NCBI GenBank assembly: GCA_030592645.1 | Contig: JAUVIR010000035.1 | Location: 1-33,759 of the forward strand | Length of the DNA: 33,759 bases | Source of the DNA: Candidatus Fermentibacterota bacterium | GTDB lineage: Bacteria; Fermentibacterota; Fermentibacteria; Fermentibacterales; JCC-6 | Direction of reading: 5' to 3' | Program-made: the position numbers and the translations under genes | Part shown: piece after piece, positions 16,022 through 23,977 of the stretch | Position numbering within the stretch: the stretch's first letter is position 1 | Layout: each line of letters begins with the position of its first letter | The notes under the pieces: generated by a model | The model's input: the letters and a program-made list of their open reading frames with translations, nothing else | Databases searched by the model: none | Told to the model about the DNA's origin: nothing

Positions 16022-17199
16022 ACGGGAAGATCGGAGTTTCGGAAATGTTGAAGGAAATAGAGATTTCCGGACCCGCTGCCCCGCAGCCTCTGGTCGAGCA
16101 GCAGGTAAAGGATGCATGGACTGATGTCATACCTGATCTTATCAGGTTCGGCAGCAGCGAAGCTGTAACGCTTGTGGTTAACGATGCCACAAGACCGCCC
16201 TCCTTTCCTATGATCGCTCCCCTGGAGAAGATTCTTGGTGATAAAGTAAGGATTCTATTCGCCACGGGAACCCACAGACCAGTTACACATGATGAGAAAT
16301 CAATTCTGCTCGGCGGCTGTTTCCCTGATGCCCATTGGAAAAACAATGACTGCGATTCGGAGGATATGGTTTACATCGGCAGAACTCGAATCGGTACACC
16401 GGTCAGCATGGATCCATGGCTTTTCGATGGGAATCCTGTTATAGCCGTGAATTCCGTTGAACCTCACTATTTTGCCGGGTATACCGGAGGAAGAAAATCT
16501 TTTCTTCCGGGTGTATCGTCCAGGGAATCCATTGTAATGAACCATTATCACGCATGTATGGAGGGGGCGCTGCCGGGAAGGCTCGAAGGTAATCCTGTGC
16601 ACGATGACATGATGGATGCTCTCTCCATGCTGGAGGAACGAGTGGAGATCCTGCAGGGGAACGGCGTCGTTCACCGCGGCATGCTTGTGCATTTTTTCTC
16701 CGGTACGTGCAGGGAATCCTTCATGAAAGCGACTGAGGCTTCAGCAGCGCTGTCTACGGTTTCAATTCCATACAGATCCCCGGTGGTCATACTTCACCCG
16801 GGGGAACCCCTGGATATAAATCTCTATCAGTCGGAAAAAGCCATCTATAACTGTCATTCCATCGTTGAGGATGGAGGTCATCTTCTTCTTATCAGTTCAT
16901 GCGGTGAAGGTCTTGGAGCGGATCATCTTGAGAAGGCTTTCATCACATCGATGGACGAAACCTGGGTAACCCCCGAGAAACATCAGTACAATCTGGGTGA
17001 CCATACAATAGTCCGGCTCAAGAATCTCAGGAAAAGGATAAGACTTGCGCTTTCAAGCGACCTGCCTGACAGCTTGGTGGAAGGAATGGGTATTGAACCT
17101 GTTCACGATGTTGAAACATGGATCGCAGAGAAGAAATGCGACAGACCCATTTTCATATCCGGCGCAGGTTTTGTAGTGCCTGTCGCTCCAGATAACTGA
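16018..17199 (+). CDS. larA: LarA-family nickel-pincer-dependent 2-hydroxyacid racemase
   Basis: A 393-residue protein of the LarA/DUF2088 family. Motifs in order: NDATRPP (55-61), GTHRP with His86, EPHYFAGYTGGRK with His150 and Lys160, and MNHYH with His176. The spacing His-(10)-Lys-(16)-His equals that of Lactiplantibacillus LarA (His174, Lys184, His200), where the Lys carries the nickel-pincer nucleotide and the His residues bind Ni or act as acid/base. All four key residues are present, so it should be active if the cofactor is supplied. Family members racemise or epimerise lactate and many other 2-hydroxyacids, so the substrate is open. The cofactor-making genes larB, larC and larE are not in the window. 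It is coupled to the lipoprotein gene upstream by an ATGA overlap, and the kinase gene follows one base after its stop. Confidence 0.85.
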   Translation: MNGKIGVSEMLKEIEISGPAAPQPLVEQQVKDAWTDVIPDLIRFGSSEAVTLVVNDATRPPSFPMIAPLEKILGDKVRILFATGTHRPVTHDEKSILLGGCFPDAHWKNNDCDSEDMVYIGRTRIGTPVSMDPWLFDGNPVIAVNSVEPHYFAGYTGGRKSFLPGVSSRESIVMNHYHACMEGALPGRLEGNPVHDDMMDALSMLEERVEILQGNGVVHRGMLVHFFSGTCRESFMKATEASAALSTVSIPYRSPVVILHPGEPLDINLYQSEKAIYNCHSIVEDGGHLLLISSCGEGLGADHLEKAFITSMDETWVTPEKHQYNLGDHTIVRLKNLRKRIRLALSSDLPDSLVEGMGIEPVHDVETWIAEKKCDRPIFISGAGFVVPVAPDN

Positions 17200-17200
17200 T

Positions 17201-18568
17201 ATGTGGAGCGTAAGAACCCGATTATTGCCTCTCTTTGTTGTGATCGTTCTTGTCTGGGTATTTTTCTACTACAGTTACAGCCTTGTGTCCCGCCTGAGGG
17301 AAACAAGGACAAATGCAAACGAGACTATTGCATGGTTCTGGGCAGGGGCGCAGGTTCCCATGAGCAGGCTGGCGGAGCTTGGTATGGTGTACGTCTGTGC
17401 AGGATGCGGTTCAACAACCCCCGCTTATGCGTTTGAGTCGGATACCAGTATTACCAGGTTCTGTCAGGAATGCGGTTTTGTAAATGAATGGTACTTCGTA
17501 TCAATTGAAGGTATTGAGGAGCGGCAGCGGCTTTTCAATAGAACCAGAAGGCTCTTCAAAGAGCTGGTGGAAAGATTGGATTATACGACCATTCTGTCCG
17601 ATACGGATATGATTCCTCAGGTTGTAAACGGAATTGTAGTTGCAGACACTATCGGCCAGGAGAGTCTCACATCGCTGATGCTGCTTGTCGAGGAACTGGA
17701 CACGGAGAACACACCGGTTCCAATAACGGATTCCTATGGAGAGACCATTGGATATCTTCATTACGGATCCGATGAACTGGCGAAGGAGCTCATGCTCGTG
17801 CCGTATATTGAACTCGGTGTCTTTCTCATACTTGTTCTCCTTTTTCTCTTCGTGATCAGGATGGAAATGAAGAAGGAAAAGGAGCTTTCGTGGGTTGGTT
17901 TCGCGAGGGAAACGGCACACCAGATCAGCACTCCCCTCTCATCCCTTATGGGCTGGATAGAACTGCTGCGGGAAAAACCTGATGCCGAGACGGATAAAGA
18001 GTTTGCGGAAGCCCTGGAGTTTATCGAGAACGATATCGAAAGATTGAAGCAGATAGCCAGCAGATACGGACAGATGGGTAAGAAACCGAAGCTTGAGAAA
18101 TGTATGATCAATTCGGTCATTCTTGATTCAGTGCACTACTTCTGCGGGCGTCCTGGATTCCTGTCTGATGATATAAATCTTGAAACTGATCTGAAATCCG
18201 AATATCTGATCGATCTTAACAGTGTATTGTTCAGCTGGGTCATCGAAAACCTTCTGAAGAATTCTATTGCTGCTCTGAGGGAAACAAAAAGCGGAATAAT
18301 CAGGATAAGCACAAGGGATGTTCAGGAAGGGTCGGGGCTGGTTGAAGTTGAAATAGCCGACAATGGAAAAGGCATCCCATTTGCAGATCAGCAAAGGATT
18401 TTCAAGTCAGGTTTCAGTACAAGAAGAGGAGGGTGGGGACTTGGTCTTACATTAAGCAGGCGCATTGTAGAACAGTACCATAATGGAAGCCTGCGTCTTA
18501 AAGCCAGCTCACCCGGAAAAGGAACCACTTTTATTATTATTCTACCCGCGATATCGGAGGATGCCTGA
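17201..18568 (+). CDS. Membrane sensor histidine kinase paired with the PorX-like regulator, with an extracytoplasmic four-Cys motif
   Basis: 455 residues: membrane helix 9-29, an extracytoplasmic region of about 170 residues, a second helix near 201-219, a HisKA domain with the H-box FARETAHQISTPLSSLMGW (His240), then an HATPase_c domain with N-box ENLLKNS (350-356), DNGKG (387-391) and GWGLGL (411-416). The AHQ.(S/G)TPLSSL box is the type I associate with Bacteroidota kinases related to PorY. The extracytoplasmic part has CAGC (66-69) and CQEC (88-91), a possible zinc ribbon or disulfide/metal sensor. The stop overlaps the next ATG by one base, so kinase and regulator are almost surely made together. 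The signal sensed is unknown. Confidence 0.88.
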   Translation: MWSVRTRLLPLFVVIVLVWVFFYYSYSLVSRLRETRTNANETIAWFWAGAQVPMSRLAELGMVYVCAGCGSTTPAYAFESDTSITRFCQECGFVNEWYFVSIEGIEERQRLFNRTRRLFKELVERLDYTTILSDTDMIPQVVNGIVVADTIGQESLTSLMLLVEELDTENTPVPITDSYGETIGYLHYGSDELAKELMLVPYIELGVFLILVLLFLFVIRMEMKKEKELSWVGFARETAHQISTPLSSLMGWIELLREKPDAETDKEFAEALEFIENDIERLKQIASRYGQMGKKPKLEKCMINSVILDSVHYFCGRPGFLSDDINLETDLKSEYLIDLNSVLFSWVIENLLKNSIAALRETKSGIIRISTRDVQEGSGLVEVEIADNGKGIPFADQQRIFKSGFSTRRGGWGLGLTLSRRIVEQYHNGSLRLKASSPGKGTTFIIILPAISEDA

Positions 18569-20124
18569 TGATCACTGTTCTGTGGGTTGATGACGAGATA
18601 CAGCATCTCAGAAGTCATACAAGATACCTTGAGAAGCACGATTTCAAGGTACTTACCGCGCACAGCGGACAGCAGGCTCTTGATATACTCCGAACAAACC
18701 AGGTGGATATAGTTCTAATGGACCAGATGATGGTGGGTATGGATGGAATGGAAACCGTAACCCGTATCCGGAAAAATTATCATGTGCTTCCTATCGTCAT
18801 GGTAACCCAGAGTGAGGAAGAGGAACTGATGGATCTCGCCATTGGTGGTGAGGTTGATGACTATCTTACAAAACCTGTGAATCCCAGCCAGATTCTTCTT
18901 GTAATTAAAAAGCTGCTGATGGGTCGCCGCCTCAGAACCCAGAGAGCTGCCAGAGAGATAGCCGACCAGACAACCAGGGTCATGGATATGCTGAGCCATG
19001 AAATGGACTGGAGAAAGTGGGTTAATATCTACCGTTCATGGGTTGAGAAGGATGTTGATTCGGGTGGTTCCCTTTCGGATGAAATGAGGAGTGTTGACAG
19101 GAATCGATTCAGTGATCTGGAGCTTAATTTCTCGAAACATGTTGAACTCAAATATCGAGATTGGATATCCGATACAGGCCCTGATTCTCCCCTCATGTCA
19201 CATAATTATCTTGAACGTGTAGTTGTTCCTCAGATGGAATCCTCCGATGAACTGGTTATGCTTGTAATAGACTGCATGAGGTACGACCAGTGGCTTACCA
19301 TGGCACCCATACTGGAGAAGTGGTTTCATATAGAAACCGATTTCATGCTTACCGTGCTTCCATCCGCAACACCCTACAGCAGAAACGCCATTTTCGCGGG
19401 TCTTCTTCCCAGAGATATCTGGAGATTCTACCGGCATAAATGGGATGAGAATTACGGGGAATCCGGATTGAACAGGCATGAGCATTATTTTCTAACAGAA
19501 GCACTCCGAAGGTTGGGCTGCAGCAGGAGCATCCAGCCGGAATACGCAAAGATAAGCACCAGAAGAGAGGGAGAAACGCTGATTCATTCCCTGTCTAAAT
19601 CTCTCAAGGATGGATTCTTGGCGGTAATAGTCAATTACATAGATCATCTAACCCACGGCAGGTCAGAACTTGACCTTATCAGGGATCTGGCTCCGGATGT
19701 AACAAGTTTCAGAAAACTGGCCGAGACATGGTTCCGGTCCTCCTTCCTGAAGGATTTGTTCCATACCCTTGCTGCAAGGGGAGCTACAGTTGTAATAACA
19801 AGTGATCATGGTTCCGTCTTTTCATCCCGGGAGACAAGGATTAAGGGTAGAGGGGTATCAGGCAGTATAAGATTTCGTTTCGGAAACTCTCTATCGGCTG
19901 ATCCAAAGGCGGTTATTCATGCAAGAAACCCTGCTGACTGGGGTTTACCCGACGAAACACCTTCGAAGAGCTATCTTTTCGCGAGATCGGATTACTTCAT
20001 GATGTTCCAGAATGTACCCAGGGACGAGATGCATAAATTCAGGAATACTTTCCAGCATGGCGGGGTCTCACTCGAGGAAATGATAGTTCCCAGTATAATC
20101 CTGAAACCCAAGAGTATGAGATGA
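18568..20124 (+). CDS. porX: PorX-like response regulator with PglZ phosphodiesterase domain
   Basis: 518 residues, about the length of PorX of Porphyromonas gingivalis. The receiver domain (1-120) has the acidic pair Asp8-Asp9, phosphoacceptor Asp52, Thr80 and Lys102. A helical linker (about 120-210) leads to a PglZ domain of the alkaline-phosphatase superfamily (about 215-515). Candidate metal and nucleophile residues are Asp235 in VIDCMRYD, the Thr/Ser of PSATPYSR (264-272), Asp359/His360/His363 in IDHLTHG, Asp413-His414 in TSDHGS, and His497. In Bacteroidota PorX is activated by PorY, controls type IX secretion genes with SigP, and its PglZ domain has been reported to cleave cyclic and linear oligonucleotides. 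Here it overlaps the kinase gene (1 base) and tsaE (4 bases). No DNA-binding domain is seen. Confidence 0.88.
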   Translation: MITVLWVDDEIQHLRSHTRYLEKHDFKVLTAHSGQQALDILRTNQVDIVLMDQMMVGMDGMETVTRIRKNYHVLPIVMVTQSEEEELMDLAIGGEVDDYLTKPVNPSQILLVIKKLLMGRRLRTQRAAREIADQTTRVMDMLSHEMDWRKWVNIYRSWVEKDVDSGGSLSDEMRSVDRNRFSDLELNFSKHVELKYRDWISDTGPDSPLMSHNYLERVVVPQMESSDELVMLVIDCMRYDQWLTMAPILEKWFHIETDFMLTVLPSATPYSRNAIFAGLLPRDIWRFYRHKWDENYGESGLNRHEHYFLTEALRRLGCSRSIQPEYAKISTRREGETLIHSLSKSLKDGFLAVIVNYIDHLTHGRSELDLIRDLAPDVTSFRKLAETWFRSSFLKDLFHTLAARGATVVITSDHGSVFSSRETRIKGRGVSGSIRFRFGNSLSADPKAVIHARNPADWGLPDETPSKSYLFARSDYFMMFQNVPRDEMHKFRNTFQHGGVSLEEMIVPSIILKPKSMR

Positions 20125-20546
20125 TCGATCAGGTTGCTCTGGAGAAGCTCGCCTCTCGAATTGCCTGTCGCATGGGACCCGGCAGCAGGCTTTTTCTTTC
20201 CGGTGATCTGGGCACAGGAAAATCTGTATTCGCAAGAGCAGTCCTCAGAGAACTGGGTGTTTCAGGCAGTATTCCAAGCCCAAGCTATATAGTGGATGCT
20301 GTTTACTTCGTTCACGATCTGGAAATCCATCACATCGACCTGTACAGGCTGAAGGGAATTCCTGATGAGATGGAGTTCTACGGAATTCACGCGGCACTTG
20401 AAAGCGATGCCGCGATAATCGTTGAATGGGCTGAGCGTCTCGATTCGGTCATATTGAAGAACGGGATCTTCGTGAGAATCAGTTTTACAGATAATTCGAT
20501 GATGAGGGAGGTGGAGATCGATGACAGGAGTCTGGCTGGGAATTGA
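20121..20546 (+). CDS. tsaE: tRNA t6A biosynthesis ATPase TsaE
   Basis: A 141-residue P-loop protein with Walker A GDLGTGKS (28-35), a SPSY segment after it (typical SPT(F/Y) in the family), HHIDLYRL (72-79) and a VEWAER motif (100-105). TsaE supports TsaB/TsaD in transferring the threonylcarbamoyl group to A37 of ANN-decoding tRNAs. The start overlaps the stop of the PorX-like gene by four bases (ATGA) and its end overlaps tsaB by 26 bases. Length and motifs fit the usual 140-160-residue family. Confidence 0.93.
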   Translation: MIDQVALEKLASRIACRMGPGSRLFLSGDLGTGKSVFARAVLRELGVSGSIPSPSYIVDAVYFVHDLEIHHIDLYRLKGIPDEMEFYGIHAALESDAAIIVEWAERLDSVILKNGIFVRISFTDNSMMREVEIDDRSLAGN

Positions 20547-21192
20547 GACAACCACCTCAACAGGAGGAGTTGCGGTAATGAAGAATGGACTACTTCTTGC
20601 GGAGGAATGCTTTCCGGTCAGAGCGACACACTCGGAAAAAGTACTTCCAGGTGTTGCAAGGCTTCTGAAACAGGCTGAAGTGATACCGGAAGAAATTGCC
20701 GGGATCGCTGTGTCATCTGGGCCGGGGTCCTACACAGGGCTTCGCATCGGAATAGCAACAGCCCAGGGATTGTCCGCCGGATGGGGCATAGGCGCAGTGA
20801 GCGTTGAAACGCTCAGAGTTCTGGCTTCATCTGTTACGGCTGATTATCCTGTTCTTTCATGCATAATTGCGAGAAGTGAAGAGGTTTATGCTGCTGTTTA
20901 CGAAAACAGTTCTTTCGGGGCCGGTGAGATCGTTCCTCCAGGTGTTTACACTGCATCCTCAATTGAGAAGAGGATAGCTGAATTTGATAAGATCGTAGCG
21001 GTTGGCAGCGGCAGGAATGCTTTATCGTTTTCCGGTAAGGTTATAAAAACTGATCCGCTCTGGGATACTCCCCGACCTTCAATTGTTGCTCTGCTGGGTT
21101 CATTGCAGGTTGAACTGTCTGGTTTCGATGAACCTCCAGCTCCCGTGTACCTGCGTGGTTTCAATGAAAAGGTGAGCAGCATTGTACCCTGA
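20521..21192 (+). CDS. tsaB: tRNA t6A biosynthesis protein TsaB
   Basis: A 223-residue ASKHA-fold protein with LGIETTTSTGGVAV at the start, ATHSEKVLP (36-44) and SSGPGSYTGLRIG (65-77), all diagnostic for TsaB, the scaffold partner of TsaD. The C-terminal half is less conserved, as usual. The ATG lies inside tsaE, with GGAGGTGGAG just upstream, so translation is coupled. The next gene starts 11 bases before this one ends. tsaD is not in the window. Confidence 0.93.
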   Translation: MTGVWLGIETTTSTGGVAVMKNGLLLAEECFPVRATHSEKVLPGVARLLKQAEVIPEEIAGIAVSSGPGSYTGLRIGIATAQGLSAGWGIGAVSVETLRVLASSVTADYPVLSCIIARSEEVYAAVYENSSFGAGEIVPPGVYTASSIEKRIAEFDKIVAVGSGRNALSFSGKVIKTDPLWDTPRPSIVALLGSLQVELSGFDEPPAPVYLRGFNEKVSSIVP

Positions 21193-22414
21193 GATCCGTC
21201 TTGCATCCGTGCTTGATATTCCCGGTATCATGAGTATTGAGAGTGAAGCATTTCCCTGCCCATGGGATACGGAAGCCATAACTGCCTGTATTGAATCCCC
21301 TTCCCTCCGGACATGGACTGCAAGACTCGATGGCAGAGTTGCTGGATACATTACTGCCCAGTTAGATGTAAGCGGGCTTCATATAGTTAACCTCGCAGCA
21401 GGTAAAGATAACAGGAGACTGGGGCTTGCTACCTTTCTTCTTCGAACCGCTGAATCGTGGGGCTGCCGCCTCGGCGCTGCGGTTTCTTACCTTGAAGTAC
21501 GGGAAAGCTCTCTGCCTGCTCTGGCTCTATATGCTGAAAATAACTACTTGCGCACGCGCCTTATCAAAAATTACTACCCTGATGGGGAGAGCGGAATCGA
21601 GTTTCGGAAAACAATCCACCCCGACATTAATACTTCAGCTATTGCCGAAAGGATTCTCAGAAAGTGCTCAATGATTCCCTCCGTGGGGGTAATTCTTGGT
21701 TCCGGGCTCTCCTGGCTTGCGGAGGGATTCGGGACGGAAACTGAGATCAGTTATGAGGAATTGCTTGGAGAATCGAGTGCCGATGTTCCAGGGCATCCCG
21801 GAAAGATAGCGTTCAGCAGCTGCGGCAGATTCCTGTTCATGCTGGGCCGCCGGCATCATTACCAGGGTTTTTCGGGAGACGACATATCGTTGCTGCCTGG
21901 TGTACTTGGAGATCTCGGAGTTTCAGCATGGATACTCACCTCATCTTCCGGAGCGGTCGATACCGAACTCCGCCCGGGTGATGCAGTTCTGTTCAGGGAT
22001 CATGTAAATTTCTCCGGATGCGTACCGGAAGGTACGGATGGAAGAGTAGGAAGGTCAGTGTATTCAGAGAGGCTTAGAGAAGCGGCCAGGAGAGCTGCAG
22101 GCAGAACCGGAACCGAACTGCGCGAAGGGGTCTTCGCCTCTGTTTCAGGGCCTGAGTACGAAACCTCAGCAGAGATCAAGTTTCTGAAGAACAATCACTT
22201 TTCGACTGTATCCATGTCAACCGTACCTGAAGCACTTCTTCTTTCAGCAAGGGGATTTGATGTGGCAGCGTTGTCACTGGTAACTAATGCAGCATCCCCG
22301 GAGGCGGTGGTTACCCACGAAGAAGTTCTCGCGTCCCAGGTAAAGGTCAGAATGAAACAGGAAGCCTTCCTTACTTCCTTTATCGCGGAGGCTGCGTCAG
22401 TTGAATTACAGTGA
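21182..22414 (+). CDS. RimI-like acetyltransferase fused to purine nucleoside phosphorylase
   Basis: A single 410-residue frame starting at a TTG with AAGGTGA 7 bases upstream. Residues 1-145 are a GNAT domain of RimI type: SIESEAFPCPW, the acetyl-CoA loop near RRLGLATFLL, LEVRESSLPALALY and a C-terminal KNYYPDG. Residues about 155-405 are a trimeric-type purine nucleoside phosphorylase: GVILGSGLS (phosphate site), DVPGHPGKI, GRRHHYQGF, the active-site Glu in EYETSAEI, MSTVPEA and the base-recognising Asn in SLVTNAA. Both halves keep their key residues, so two activities are plausible: N-acetylation of ribosomal protein S18 or another target, and phosphorolysis of inosine/guanosine. RimI commonly sits next to or fused with TsaB/TsaD, but a fusion to PNP is unusual to my knowledge. 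I see no stop or frameshift between the halves. Confidence 0.87.
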   Translation: MYPEIRLASVLDIPGIMSIESEAFPCPWDTEAITACIESPSLRTWTARLDGRVAGYITAQLDVSGLHIVNLAAGKDNRRLGLATFLLRTAESWGCRLGAAVSYLEVRESSLPALALYAENNYLRTRLIKNYYPDGESGIEFRKTIHPDINTSAIAERILRKCSMIPSVGVILGSGLSWLAEGFGTETEISYEELLGESSADVPGHPGKIAFSSCGRFLFMLGRRHHYQGFSGDDISLLPGVLGDLGVSAWILTSSSGAVDTELRPGDAVLFRDHVNFSGCVPEGTDGRVGRSVYSERLREAARRAAGRTGTELREGVFASVSGPEYETSAEIKFLKNNHFSTVSMSTVPEALLLSARGFDVAALSLVTNAASPEAVVTHEEVLASQVKVRMKQEAFLTSFIAEAASVELQ

Positions 22415-23678
22415 TACGGAGAAGTATCTCTTCGGCAAGCGCAGGATGGGCATGAAGTTCGGCCTTGATCGGGTCAGAAGACTCATGAAAGACGCAGGGA
22501 ACCCTCAGGAGAAATACAGAACTGTTCATATCGTGGGAACCAACGGTAAGGGCAGCACCACCGCGCTTCTATCCGAGATCCTCAGACACCTCGGCTTCCG
22601 AACAGGAAGAATCACCTCCCCGCATCTTTTTCACTACAGGGAAAGAACCGCTGTTAACAATAAATGGATTCCTGAAGAGGAAGTTGTAAGATTCGTGGAG
22701 ATGTTCAGAGAGAGAATTGAGGAGTACAGCGCGACTTTCTTCGAGATTACAACTGTCATGTCAGCGTGGCATTTCATGAACAGCGGGGTAGACTTTGTGG
22801 TCGCCGAAGCCGGCCTGGGAGGAAGGCTTGATGCAACAAGGCTTCTTGGCGGCTCCTGCACCGTTTTTACAGGAGTGGAGATAGAGCATAGAAGAATACT
22901 TGGCTCCACCGAAGCCCTGATCACAGCAGAGAAGGTTGCAATTGCTCCCCCGGGATCAGCGCTTATAGCTTACAGGCAGAAACCGGAAGTGGAAAGAATC
23001 ATCGCCCTGGCCGCAACGGAGGGGAATCTAAACCGCATAGTTCCAGAATCAGCTTCGAGCGCTCCCATGCCGGGGGAACACCAGAAGCGCAACGCAGGGC
23101 TGGCCATTGCGGCAGCACTTCAGGTAACTGGAAATGATGAGGTTCCGGTCATGCGCGCTTTCGAGAAAGCATGTTCGACACTGAAATGGGCCGGGCGCAT
23201 AGATCTGCGCTCCGGTACTCCCTCCATTCTGTTCGATGTTGCTCATAATCCCGGCTCTATTTCGTTCCTTATAGAGCATCTGAAAAGCGGCTGGCAGACA
23301 CCGGTACCTGCTGTGATCGGTTTCCTTGAGGACAAATACTGGCGGGAGATGACCCTGCAGCTCAAAGGAATATTCAATCCTGTGATAACGACTACACCGC
23401 TTAACGAGAGGTCTCTGCCTGCAGAAACACTAGCCGCTGAATTCCGGAAGAATGGCATCGAAGCTATCCCGGAGGACAAAATAGGTAATGCGCTTGCAAA
23501 GGGCAGATCCCAAGCTTCAGATATTCTGGTTGTAACAGGTTCATTCTTCGTTGTCGGGGATGCAATGCAGCAGGCCTGGGAGCAGGGCTGGATCACCATG
23601 CCGGGGGAAGGGGAGGAAGCGGGACAGCTTTTCGATCAGGTTACCAATGTTGACAGTCCTCGCAGGAGTAGTGTATAA
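22401..23678 (+). CDS. folC: Bifunctional folylpolyglutamate/dihydrofolate synthase FolC
   Basis: 425 residues, normal for the family. The start is a TTG with GGAGG 9 bases upstream, overlapping the previous gene by 14 bases. Diagnostic motifs: FGLDRVRRLM near the start, P-loop VGTNGKGST (45-53), ITSPHLFHYRER (the folate-binding loop), EAGLGGRLDATR (Mur-ligase domain), PGEHQKRNAGLAIAA and the C-terminal LFDVAHNPGS. FolC adds glutamate to folates and may also make dihydrofolate. Whether both activities are present cannot be told from sequence by eye. It closes the packed operon; a promoter for the next unit lies inside its last codons. Confidence 0.93.
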   Translation: MNYSDTEKYLFGKRRMGMKFGLDRVRRLMKDAGNPQEKYRTVHIVGTNGKGSTTALLSEILRHLGFRTGRITSPHLFHYRERTAVNNKWIPEEEVVRFVEMFRERIEEYSATFFEITTVMSAWHFMNSGVDFVVAEAGLGGRLDATRLLGGSCTVFTGVEIEHRRILGSTEALITAEKVAIAPPGSALIAYRQKPEVERIIALAATEGNLNRIVPESASSAPMPGEHQKRNAGLAIAAALQVTGNDEVPVMRAFEKACSTLKWAGRIDLRSGTPSILFDVAHNPGSISFLIEHLKSGWQTPVPAVIGFLEDKYWREMTLQLKGIFNPVITTTPLNERSLPAETLAAEFRKNGIEAIPEDKIGNALAKGRSQASDILVVTGSFFVVGDAMQQAWEQGWITMPGEGEEAGQLFDQVTNVDSPRRSSV

Positions 23679-23679
23679 G
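23650..23679 (+). promoter_or_regulatory. Sigma70-type promoter inside the 3' end of folC
   Basis: A perfect TTGACA (23650-23655) and TATAAG (23674-23679, 5/6) are separated by 18 bases. The predicted start of transcription near 23686 leaves a 45-base leader before the small membrane protein. This would separate 23731 onward from the upstream operon. Confidence 0.5.
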
Positions 23680-23730
23680 TATAATTCATGCAGCAGATTT
23701 ATAGATCCGTTACGATGGAGGTAGAATTCA

Positions 23731-23973
23731 ATGGCGAAAAAGGAAAAGACAGCTCCCGAAAAGATAGACAAGACGGAAAGTACAGAGGGCGCTGCTCCAT
23801 TCACACTTGTAAACTATATCCTGTTTGCTGCCGGTTTGCTTGATATTATCGTAGGCTGGTTCCTTCTCCGCGGGGGACATATAACCATAGCCCCTGTCAT
23901 GCTGATAGCCGGTTACTGCGTTATTGTCCCGGTTGCTATCATATTCAGGAAAAAGCAGCCTGAAACCGTTTAG
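23731..23973 (+). CDS. Small two-helix membrane protein (DUF3098-like)
   Basis: 80 residues with a charged Lys/Glu-rich N-terminus (1-22), two hydrophobic helices (about 25-45 and 51-71) joined by a short RGGHITIA turn, and a basic C-terminus (RKKQPETV). The pattern, length and 'LFAAGLLDIIVGWFLLRGG...APVMLIAGY' style (quoted in parts) recall the DUF3098 family of Bacteroidota, whose function is not known. GGAGGT lies upstream of the ATG. By the positive-inside rule both ends face the cytoplasm. The stop lies four bases before my chosen start of the next gene. Confidence 0.65.
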   Translation: MAKKEKTAPEKIDKTESTEGAAPFTLVNYILFAAGLLDIIVGWFLLRGGHITIAPVMLIAGYCVIVPVAIIFRKKQPETV

Positions 23974-23977
23974 ACTG

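Noticed and set aside
23924-23977. Eighteen extra N-terminal residues for the FGE-like lipoprotein
   Set aside because: They overlap the previous gene and would bury the lipoprotein signal. The ATG at 23978 gives a normal lipobox at residue 17.
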